Below, piece after piece: positions 1 through 4,389 of a DNA stretch of 8,017 nucleotides. This DNA is from JBAXPW01 sp037132015 (GTDB lineage: Bacteria > Patescibacteriota > Microgenomatia > UBA1406 > GWC2-37-13): the NCBI GenBank assembly GCA_037132015.1, contig JBAXPW010000070.1, forward strand, positions 1 through 8,017, in the 5' to 3' direction. The notes beneath the pieces are model-generated. The model made no database searches and was not told where the DNA came from. It saw only the letters and a list, made by a program, of their open reading frames with translations. Position 1 is the stretch's first letter, and each line of letters starts with the position of its first letter. The position numbers were made by a program, and so were the translations under genes.

Positions 1-47
1 ATTATTTAGTTTTGATATAGTTTGATGTATGACATTTTCATTTCGGT

Positions 48-701
48 TTGACACCATATGGAGATGTTCATAAAGCAGGATCAGCCATAGATAGAAGAAT
101 AAGTACTTTGCATTTAATAATGCATAGAATCAGAGTTAATTATGGTATAAACATTCTAAATGACGAAAGTAGTATTTTAGATAGTTTATATTTAAAAATA
201 GATGTTGAAGACTTTTTTGTATGGCTACGGGTAATACTAGATCTAATAGCTTATATGACTCCGTATTTTTATGAGCAGGGTATTGATATTATGCAAAGGC
301 ACAGTTTTAATAAACAATTAGATTGGTACAAAAAAATGCCCTCCTTTGATATGGAGTATACAAACTTCCTAATAAATGATATTGAACAATGGTTTGTTAA
401 TCTAAAAAGTATTCGAGATGACTCTATTCATCATCAATTTTGGGCATATGTTGATTTTAAAGGTACAAAAAAAGGTTATTTGCTTCGTATGAAAGGTAAT
501 AAAACTATTAGTGAAGAACCAATTTTAAAAGCTGTTGGGAGTTATTATAATACATTTATAGAATTTTCAAAGTTTTATGAAGAAATATTTCTAAAAAAGT
601 TAATTGCTAGAGGCTATGAAAAGCATCCACATTTTTCTGGGAGTATGATTGCAAAATATTCGACATCAATTAATCATTTGATAAATGCAGGTAATTCTTA
701 A
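48..701 (+). CDS. Hypothetical protein with HEPN-like R-x4-H motif
   Basis: Encodes about 217 residues, mostly helical in character, with no signal peptide or membrane segment. I do not recognise the family by name. Residues 123-128 read R-D-D-S-I-H, followed by a second His; this fits the R-[N/D/H]-x3-H motif of HEPN domains, which are often metal-independent RNases in toxin-antitoxin and abortive-infection systems. The motif lies in a long helical stretch (about 102-135), as expected for a HEPN core, with another long helix at 45-75. RNase activity is inference. The start is uncertain: TTG at 48 is the first start codon after an in-frame TGA at 30-32, no Shine-Dalgarno site precedes it, and the next in-frame ATG is at 120, which would cut into the first helix. 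A lesion or a gene beginning left of the window is possible. It converges with the next gene, leaving 6 bases between the stops. Confidence 0.7.
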   Translation: MTPYGDVHKAGSAIDRRISTLHLIMHRIRVNYGINILNDESSILDSLYLKIDVEDFFVWLRVILDLIAYMTPYFYEQGIDIMQRHSFNKQLDWYKKMPSFDMEYTNFLINDIEQWFVNLKSIRDDSIHHQFWAYVDFKGTKKGYLLRMKGNKTISEEPILKAVGSYYNTFIEFSKFYEEIFLKKLIARGYEKHPHFSGSMIAKYSTSINHLINAGNS

Positions 702-707
702 ATAGTT

Positions 708-1181
708 TCATTTAAACAAAAGGAGTACCAATAGAATAATAATTATTGTTGTAAGAGATAAACTACTAACCCACCCATAAAAGGCAAATGCAACTATAAG
801 AATAATAAGTACAACTAGAAGAATTGAGATAAATAAGCCCACACTCTTAATAATGTGTGTAACATTGGATATCATTTTGTCATAATCCAATCCAATAGAT
901 TTAGCAACATGCTTTCTATTGAAGAAGATAGTTAATACAATAGCCAGTAATATTGGATATAAAAAAAAACCAGAGATATCTTGATCTGAGCTGTAAGCTT
1001 CAAATAATAACAATAACCAATATATTCCGGTAAGAATCAATAGCTGTTTTCCAACGTGTTTAGAAAGACGAGCAAATGTTTTAGTCTTTGTGGAAAAATA
1101 CCATATCAAAGGAATACCCACAACAATAAAAAGCATGACAACAACCATAAAAATTGTTCTAAGAAGCGAATTAGGATCCAT
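708..1181 (-). CDS. Multi-pass membrane protein, unknown function
   Basis: Encodes 157 residues dominated by hydrophobic segments at roughly 8-29, 46-60, 71-87, 112-136 and 140-156, so four or five membrane passes are likely. Short polar loops lie between them: a basic loop at 31-45 with several Lys/Arg, and a second at 88-108. The C-terminus ends inside or just after the last hydrophobic run, with only a Lys after it. No catalytic motif or known family is visible. The ATG at 1181 is favoured because an extended -10 element sits 7 bases upstream, predicting a leaderless mRNA. The gene is convergent with the HEPN-like gene; nothing in the sequence shows the two are functionally linked. The stop is TGA. 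Confidence 0.75.
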   Translation of the reverse strand: MDPNSLLRTIFMVVVMLFIVVGIPLIWYFSTKTKTFARLSKHVGKQLLILTGIYWLLLLFEAYSSDQDISGFFLYPILLAIVLTIFFNRKHVAKSIGLDYDKMISNVTHIIKSVGLFISILLVVLIILIVAFAFYGWVSSLSLTTIIIILLVLLLFK

Positions 1182-1188
1182 TTAGCTT

Positions 1189-1219
1189 ATTATAGCATAA
1201 TACTTCGTAGTTATTTCAA
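1189..1219 (-). promoter_or_regulatory. Promoter of the membrane protein gene (leaderless)
   Basis: On the minus strand TGC-TATAAT (the -10 at 1194-1189, extended TG motif at 1197-1196) lies 7 bases before the ATG at 1181, putting the likely transcription start on the A of the ATG. A TTGAAA at 1219-1214 could serve as -35 but with a long 19-base spacer; the extended -10 makes a strict -35 less necessary. No ribosome binding site fits between. Confidence 0.55.
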
Positions 1220-1576
1220 AACTGCGCGTGCAAAAAATAGTGACCATAATCAAAAATAGTTGATAAATACTTTTGGTTCGAGTTATTTGAAACCTGATCA
1301 GAAGGTTTTTATCAAATGTAAAAAGTAACTATGTCATATATGAGGTAGATGTCTTAGAAAGTCTTTGCATATGAAATACCATTATCTATGAATAAAGCGA
1401 CAGAAACTTCCTTGAGCAAGTTCAAGGGTAAACGAACTATGTTTTTCTTCCCTACGATGGCATAAAAAAAGATCATTATAACTAGGGACTTGGTACGTCG
1501 CTTTAGCTTCACCTTCGGTTCAGCTCCGCTCCTCACCACAAGCGAACCCAGATTAGATTCCCTACGATAACTACAC

Positions 1577-1611
1577 AAAAAAATAGACTGGATTTCTCCA
1601 GTCTGCTTTTT
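1577..1611 (-). terminator. Intrinsic terminator, probably bidirectional
   Basis: A perfect 8-bp stem AGACTGGA / TCCAGTCT with loop TTTC occupies 1585-1604. On the minus strand the stem is followed by one A and then seven Ts (complement of 1583-1577), a textbook intrinsic terminator about 55 bases past the end of tRNA-Lys, which it probably terminates. On the + strand it is followed by GC and five Ts (1607-1611), so it may work in both directions. Confidence 0.8.
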
Positions 1612-1645
1612 GCGAAGCATCCATAATAATCCTATGGTGCTTGCA

Positions 1646-1660
1646 CTTAACGAAGTTAAG
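1646..1660. repeat. Perfect hairpin next to the tRNA-Lys 3' end
   Basis: CTTAAC-GAA-GTTAAG gives a perfect 6-bp stem with a three-base loop. It begins directly after the tRNA-Lys discriminator base (1661) on the minus strand, in the 3' trailer. It probably marks or assists 3' processing; there is no T-tract, so it is not a terminator by itself. Confidence 0.5.
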
Positions 1661-1734
1661 TGAGCCACCAGGGACTCGAACCCTGAACATCTTCCTTAAG
1701 AGGGAAGCGCTCTAACCAGTTGAGCTAGTGGCCC
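1661..1734 (-). tRNA. tRNA-Lys (anticodon CUU)
   Basis: The minus strand folds as a complete 74-base cloverleaf: acceptor GGGCCAC / GTGGCTC with one G-U pair, D arm GCTC...GAGC, anticodon stem CTTCC / GGAAG around the loop CTCTTAA (anticodon CTT, reading AAG), and T arm CAGGG-TTCGAGT-CCCTG. The discriminator is A at 1661. CCA is not encoded (the next bases are CTT), so a CCA-adding enzyme is needed. The first three bases are also part of an 11-bp inverted repeat in the 5' leader. A terminator lies about 55 bases downstream. Confidence 0.97.
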
Positions 1735-1756
1735 TTTTTTGCTTTGCAAAAAAGGG
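1732..1756 (-). repeat. Perfect 11-bp inverted repeat overlapping the tRNA-Lys 5' end
   Basis: CCCTTTTTTGC at 1732-1742 and GCAAAAAAGGG at 1746-1756 are exact complements with a three-base loop. In the minus-strand transcript the hairpin's 3' arm ends in the GGG that forms tRNA-Lys positions 1-3, so the precursor leader could hide the mature 5' end. Just upstream on the same strand, GGG-TTCA-CCC followed by six Ts forms a competing, weak terminator-like hairpin using the same CCC. Confidence 0.7.
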
Positions 1757-1874
1757 TGAACCCCAGAGGTATATTTAAATAGATAAAATTTATATTAGCA
1801 CTCTCTAGTTACCCTAAAAGTTCTTGACAATTTTCCTTGCAAGCCCCAGATATAATTTACATGGATTTTGTCAT
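1735..1874. other. Spacer between tRNA-Lys and the GIY-YIG gene
   Basis: Apart from the inverted repeat at its left edge I see no gene. A TTGACA at 1824-1829 and a TATAAT at 1851-1856 on the + strand are 21 bases apart, too far for a standard promoter, and would point antisense into the GIY-YIG gene. No clear promoter for tRNA-Lys was found on the minus strand, so it may be read through from the GIY-YIG gene. Confidence 0.4.
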
Positions 1875-2132
1875 CTATATATTATCTGATATACCTATAT
1901 TTACAATCTCCAACTTCTTTTTTCTTGGCATCGATTTTATCTGTCTTTCTCTTTTTGCTGCTGTTACATTATCTGGATATTGTTCTGAATGAACCAACTT
2001 AACAGGTAACTTTCCTCTTACTGATTTTGCTCCAATTTTGTTGTTATGTTCATGAACCCTTCTTCCTATATCCGTCGTAATCCCCGTATACAAAGATCCA
2101 TCACTACATTCAACAATATATAAATACCACAT
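1875..2132 (-). CDS. GIY-YIG domain protein, UPF0213 family
   Basis: An 85-residue single-domain protein of the small GIY-YIG group (UPF0213, YhbQ/YazA-like). The GIY half reads YLYIV at 3-7, the YIG half is YTG at 15-17, followed by the conserved Arg of the R-R-V-x-E-H-N stretch (24-30), GAK at 34-36, and the late metal-binding Glu in the A-A-K-R-E-R-Q-I-K helix (Glu 62). Length and motif spacing match complete family members, so it is probably intact. The family is related to nicking nucleases such as the UvrC N-domain, but its own substrate is poorly known. I chose the ATG at 2132 because family members usually begin M-W-Y; an in-frame ATG at 2144 would add M-I-P-I. No Shine-Dalgarno site precedes either. 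It sits beside several palindromic repeats and two tRNA genes. Confidence 0.9.
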   Translation of the reverse strand: MWYLYIVECSDGSLYTGITTDIGRRVHEHNNKIGAKSVRGKLPVKLVHSEQYPDNVTAAKRERQIKSMPRKKKLEIVNIGISDNI

Positions 2133-2154
2133 AATAGGTATCATTTAAGACTAG

Positions 2155-2174
2155 ATTCCCACCTTCGTGGGAAT
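2155..2174. repeat. ATTCCC-N8-GGGAAT palindromic element
   Basis: ATTCCCAC-CTTC-GTGGGAAT is a perfect 8-bp stem with a four-base loop. It matches the ATTCCC-N8-GGGAAT pattern of Neisseria dRS3 and of similar short palindromes (GTCATTCCC...) that recur in many unrelated bacterial genomes. It lies just upstream of the GIY-YIG start and could act as a 5' hairpin in a longer transcript or simply be a dispersed repeat. Confidence 0.75.
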
Positions 2175-2206
2175 GACACACAAACAATTTAATATTCATG
2201 TGGTGT

Positions 2207-2287
2207 TCACACCCGCCGTTTCAGGCGAGGTACTTACACCCGCCGTTTCAGGCGTGGTACTTACACCCGCCGTTTCAGGCGTGGTGC
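2207..2287. repeat. Three tandem 27-bp hairpin repeats
   Basis: Units at 2207-2233, 2234-2260 and 2261-2287 are nearly identical; the first differs at two bases and the third only at its end. The shared core is CACCCGCCGTTTCAGGCG. Each unit can form a hairpin: CGCC pairs with GGCG around a six-base loop, and ACC with GGT outside a one-base bulge. They are far more GC-rich than the surroundings. The third unit runs into the 3' end of tRNA-Arg. Because 27 is a multiple of three the array is open in one frame and creates a spurious ORF. Confidence 0.9.
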
Positions 2288-2356
2288 CTTTAGAAGGAAT
2301 TGAACCCTCATCACTGGTTCCGAAGACCAGTGCTCTATCCGTTGAGCTATAAAGGC
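2285..2356 (-). tRNA. tRNA-Arg (anticodon UCG)
   Basis: A complete 72-base cloverleaf on the minus strand: acceptor GCCTTTA / TAAAGGC, D arm GCTC...GAGC with a short loop, anticodon stem CTGGT / ACCAG around CTTCGGA (anticodon TCG, reading CGA and probably other CGN codons), and T arm GAGGG-TTCAATT-CCTTC. The discriminator is A at 2285. The next three minus-strand bases (2284-2282) are CCA, but they belong to the terminal repeat unit, so whether CCA is genuinely encoded or coincidental is unclear. A damaged copy of its 5' half lies 16 bases upstream on the same strand. Confidence 0.96.
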
Positions 2357-2371
2357 AATCTACACTATCAC

Positions 2372-2418
2372 ACCAGTGCTCTATCCGTTGACCCGATACA
2401 TCGGGATTGAGCTATAAA
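2372..2418 (-). pseudogene. Partial tRNA-Arg copy (5' half), interrupted
   Basis: Bases 2372-2391 and 2411-2418 together repeat, without mismatch, the 28 bases 2326-2353 of the intact tRNA-Arg: the inner acceptor strand, D arm and 5' side of the anticodon stem. Anticodon, T arm and 3' acceptor strand are missing. The copy is split inside the D loop by a 15-base palindromic insert. On the minus strand it lies in the probable leader of tRNA-Arg, so it would be transcribed with it. It cannot form a tRNA alone. Confidence 0.9.
2392..2406. mobile_element. 15-bp palindromic insert with 4-bp target duplication
   Basis: CCCGATACATCGGGA (stem CCCGAT / ATCGGG, loop AC) interrupts the tRNA-Arg half copy. 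TTGA occurs on both sides (2388-2391 and 2407-2410) but once at the matching place in the intact tRNA (2342-2345), the pattern left by insertion with target-site duplication. It encodes nothing, so movement would need help in trans. A 3-bp duplication with a 16-base insert is an equally good parse. Confidence 0.6.
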
Positions 2419-2448
2419 AACATCTGACCTAGCATTGTAGACAGTCTT

Positions 2449-2454
2449 ATTATA
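2449..2454 (-). promoter_or_regulatory. Candidate -10 box for tRNA-Arg
   Basis: TATAAT on the minus strand, about 93 bases before the tRNA-Arg 5' end. The sequence 17 bases further upstream is TGTAAA, a poor -35. If used, the precursor would carry the interrupted tRNA-Arg half copy in its leader. The same TTTACA/TGTAAA block serves as the candidate -35 of the methyltransferase promoter on the other strand. Confidence 0.4.
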
Positions 2455-2471
2455 CAATATTTATATCCATT

Positions 2472-2501
2472 TTTACATGTACCAAACTGGTTTTATATCA
2501 T
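2472..2501 (+). promoter_or_regulatory. Candidate promoter of the methyltransferase gene
   Basis: TTTACA at 2472-2477, 18 bases, then TATCAT at 2496-2501; the ATG follows after four bases. TATATC at 2494-2499 is an alternative -10 with a 16-base spacer. Either predicts a leaderless or nearly leaderless mRNA. Confidence 0.4.
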
Positions 2502-2505
2502 ACAG

Positions 2506-3048
2506 ATGTTTATTATATTATATATAGTATGTATTTTAGTCCTTCTATTGTTTCTTATTTTATTTTGTATTTATGGAATAGCTCTCATAATATCTATTCT
2601 AGGTGGAGCACCATACATTCCTACTAATCAAAATCATATTCGCGATATTTTCAAATATATTCATTTTAAGCAAACTGATATATTTTTAGAATTAGGTTGT
2701 GGAGATGGTAGGGTAGTACGTAGTATAGTTAAGTTATTTGGAGTAAAAGGTATAGGAATTGATATCAATCCAATGTTGGTTAGTTATGCAGATTTTTTAT
2801 CAAAAATTGAAAAATTATCAATACAGTTTATACGAACAAACATATTGACATATTCGTATAAAGATGCTGATATTATCTATATGTTTTTATTACCAAATCT
2901 TATGAACAAAATTGAATCAAAAATAGAAAACGAAACTAAAAAAGGAACAATTATCATATCGCACAGATTCAAATTTGATAATTGGGAAAATAAACTCATC
3001 CATACGTTAAACCGAAAAACATATTCTACCTTTATATATAAAATGTAA
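2506..3048 (+). CDS. Membrane-anchored class I SAM-dependent methyltransferase
   Basis: Encodes 180 residues. A long hydrophobic segment at about 2-32 anchors the protein, followed by G-G-A-P-Y-I-P-T at 33-40, then a Rossmann-type methyltransferase core: motif I L-E-L-G-C-G-D-G-R at 61-69 binds SAM, and D86 in G-I-D-I-N-P is the acidic residue expected to contact the ribose. T-N-I-L (111-114) and Y-M-F-L-L-P-N-L-M (125-133) correspond to the following strands; S-H-R-F at 152-155 is in a late strand. The anchor plus G-A-P-x-x-P-T arrangement resembles FAM173/ATPSCKMT-like protein methyltransferases and many similar CPR proteins. The substrate cannot be told from sequence. A -10 box lies just before the ATG and there is no Shine-Dalgarno site. 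An 87-base AT-rich gap separates it from the next gene, which has its own promoter. Confidence 0.9.
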   Translation: MFIILYIVCILVLLLFLILFCIYGIALIISILGGAPYIPTNQNHIRDIFKYIHFKQTDIFLELGCGDGRVVRSIVKLFGVKGIGIDINPMLVSYADFLSKIEKLSIQFIRTNILTYSYKDADIIYMFLLPNLMNKIESKIENETKKGTIIISHRFKFDNWENKLIHTLNRKTYSTFIYKM

Positions 3049-3099
3049 TTTTACACTAATATTTAGAGCTTCATAATAATATAAATATATATTTTATAA

Positions 3100-3128
3100 T
3101 TGACTTATGATGAGTAATAGTGTACATT
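3100..3128 (+). promoter_or_regulatory. Candidate promoter of lysozyme-like gene 1 (leaderless)
   Basis: TTGACT at 3100-3105, a 17-base spacer, then TACATT at 3123-3128. Seven bases separate the -10 from the ATG at 3136, so transcription should begin at the start codon. The -35 and spacing are good; the -10 matches TATAAT at four of six positions. Confidence 0.5.
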
Positions 3129-3135
3129 TATACGT

Positions 3136-3744
3136 ATGCGTCATATAGCAGTATTAATTATAGTGTTTGTATTACTCATAGGAGTTAATTTAAATATAGC
3201 CTACCAAGTGGTGGCAAAAACACGACAAGCCGAACAAAGTAATAAACTTCTTGATGAGATAGCAAGTGCTGGAAATTCAAGTGATCAGCTTCAACAGTTT
3301 GGAACAACAGCACCTCTAGTAATGAATACAAGCTCAGTAACAGCCGAAGTAATTACGGGAGACGGAAGAGTTGCAAATCTTCATGCATTTTTTCGTAAAT
3401 ATGATTCACCCCTCTTTGATCAAGCAGAATATATCATCAAAATATCTGATAAGTATGGAATGGATTATCGATTGATTCCAGCAATCTCGATGCAAGAATC
3501 AGGAGCATGCAGAGTAATTCCTGATAATTCGTATAATTGTTGGGGATGGGGAATTTATGGTACAACGATTACACGATTTTCTTCATATCAAGAAGCTATA
3601 GAAACAGTAGCGAGGGGATTAAAGAAAAATTATATAGATAAAGGTCTTATCACAGCAAGCATGATCATGTCTAAATATAATCCATCGTCAAATGGTAGTT
3701 GGGCTTTTGGAGTCAATCATTTCCTTGACAGAATTGAACAATAA
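3136..3744 (+). CDS. Membrane-anchored glucosaminidase/lysozyme-like protein (paralogue 1)
   Basis: Encodes 202 residues: an N-terminal hydrophobic segment (about 4-27) acting as an uncleaved anchor or signal peptide, a polar linker to about 80, then a lysozyme-fold domain. The core reads I-P-A-I-S-M-Q-E-S-G, where E121 is the expected catalytic acid, followed by N-S-Y-N-C-W-G-W-G at 131-139, the N-x-x-N-x-W-G signature of the glucosaminidase (GH73-like) group. Cys 125 and Cys 135 could form a disulfide outside the cell. The C-terminal part holds Y-I-D-K-G (166-170) and ends F-L-D-R-I-E-Q. The likely role is cutting or binding peptidoglycan at the surface; activity is inferred from the family. 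It is paralogous to the gene at 5301-5867. The predicted mRNA is leaderless. It converges with the DUF5660-like gene with four bases between the stops. Confidence 0.85.
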   Translation: MRHIAVLIIVFVLLIGVNLNIAYQVVAKTRQAEQSNKLLDEIASAGNSSDQLQQFGTTAPLVMNTSSVTAEVITGDGRVANLHAFFRKYDSPLFDQAEYIIKISDKYGMDYRLIPAISMQESGACRVIPDNSYNCWGWGIYGTTITRFSSYQEAIETVARGLKKNYIDKGLITASMIMSKYNPSSNGSWAFGVNHFLDRIEQ

Positions 3745-3755
3745 TATATTATTGT
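3738..3755. repeat. 18-bp palindrome covering two convergent stop codons
   Basis: ACAATAATATATTATTGT is a perfect palindrome containing the TAA of the gene on its left (+) and the TAA of the gene on its right (-). It may be a weak bidirectional transcription end, but lacks GC pairs and a clear T-tract, so terminator function is uncertain. Confidence 0.5.
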
Positions 3756-4354
3756 ACAGATCGAGAATTTGAAAGTTCTTGAGAAAGAGAATATTGAGTT
3801 CCTTGTTTTTTAGAACGAACAGCAAAAGCAGATCCACGTTTTTTCTTTTTAGACATTAGAGCCTGCATCCATGTACCTGACTCTCCAACTTTAGCACGAA
3901 GAGAGCGTAATATACCTAATACAACCTCAAGAAATTTAATATGATATACTCCGGGATTTTCAGGCATTTCCTGCATAGTAATATTTTCTATATCTCTTAC
4001 TTCATTTAGTAAAGCCTTATCGGCACGTTTGATATATTTTATTTCCTCTTTTATTTGAGCAATCAATTCTTTGATCATTCTCACTTCCTGATCTTTACTG
4101 AAGTTATACAGATTGACAAATTCTTTTTTATCTATTCTAGGGGATTTTTTAGTTTCTTTTTTGGGTTGATATCTTTCATTGTCAACCTCTTCATCATCAT
4201 ACCCTCCAAACAACTGATCAAATATGCCCGAACCAATGTCTCCAAAAGCGTTTGCTGAATTTTGAAGGGTATCCTTACCAAAATCAGACAACGTTTCTAA
4301 AGTATTATGGTTGCTATAACCTTGCTTCTTTTTCACTGAATTATGCGATTGCAT
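3749..4354 (-). CDS. DUF5660-like hypothetical protein
   Basis: Encodes 201 residues with no membrane segment. The N-terminal third is low in structure: Asn/Ser-rich, then acidic (D-D-E-E at 53-56), then Lys-rich. A charged helical stretch at about 86-125 (K-E-L-I-A-Q-I-K-E-E-I-K) could form a coiled coil. The most family-like part is 109-200: K-R-A-D-K-A-L-L-N-E-V, P-E-N-P-G-V-Y-H-I-K-F-L-E-V-V-L, then S-K-K-K-K-R-G-S-A-F and G-T-Q-Y-S-L-S-Q-E-L. From memory this resembles DUF5660, which I associate with Microgenomates; its function is unknown and I could not run a search. The very basic C-terminus suggests nucleic acid or ribosome contact, as inference only. It lies 12 bases after trigger factor and has its own strong promoter inside the end of that gene. 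Confidence 0.85.
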   Translation of the reverse strand: MQSHNSVKKKQGYSNHNTLETLSDFGKDTLQNSANAFGDIGSGIFDQLFGGYDDEEVDNERYQPKKETKKSPRIDKKEFVNLYNFSKDQEVRMIKELIAQIKEEIKYIKRADKALLNEVRDIENITMQEMPENPGVYHIKFLEVVLGILRSLRAKVGESGTWMQALMSKKKKRGSAFAVRSKKQGTQYSLSQELSNSRSVQ

Positions 4355-4360
4355 CTGGTA

Positions 4361-4389
4361 ATTATACTACAGGCTAGTCAAAAACTCAA
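4361..4389 (-). promoter_or_regulatory. Promoter of the DUF5660-like gene, inside the tig 3' end
   Basis: On the minus strand TTGAGT (4389-4384), a 17-base spacer and a consensus TATAAT (4366-4361) precede the ATG at 4354 by six bases. The -35 lies within the last codons of the trigger factor gene. It predicts a leaderless mRNA independent of tig read-through. Confidence 0.7.

Larger units (their letters stand above)
1182..1660. other. Gene-poor intergenic region
   Basis: No convincing protein gene lies here. It contains the membrane protein promoter (1189-1219), a small AAACCT/AGGTTT hairpin at 1290-1308 followed by Ts on the + strand (weak), a GC-richer island at about 1490-1560, an 11-base direct repeat (TTCCCTACGAT) starting near 1449 and 1557, a strong terminator at 1577-1611 and a perfect small hairpin at 1646-1660. 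The GC-richer island contains TCGCTT at 1498-1503 and its complement AAGCGA at 1540-1545, so it could fold, but I recognise no known RNA family there. Confidence 0.6.

Noticed and set aside
29..73. Short frame from the ATG at 29 on +, upstream of the HEPN-like gene
   Set aside because: It stops after 14 codons and is out of frame with the HEPN-like protein.
1354..1668. Open frame of 104 codons on - ending left of the terminator
   Set aside because: It begins inside tRNA-Lys, crosses the intrinsic terminator and the GC-richer island, and has no domain or composition typical of the real genes.
1824..1986. TTGACA and TATAAT on + followed by an ATG and a 41-codon hydrophobic frame
   Set aside because: The spacer is 21 bases and the frame is antisense to the GIY-YIG gene with no independent support.
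2207..2287. Possible CRISPR array
   Set aside because: The repeats are directly adjacent with no spacers and no cas genes are present.
2167..2352. Open frame of 61 codons on + with repeated T-P-A-V-S-G units
   Set aside because: It reads through the 27-bp repeats and antisense through tRNA-Arg; the L-E-G-I-E-P-S-S ending is the classic spurious translation of a tRNA complement.
2285..2418. tRNA-Arg duplication as a phage or island attachment site
   Set aside because: The duplicated part is the 5' half rather than the 3' end usually used by tyrosine integrases, and no integrase is in the window.
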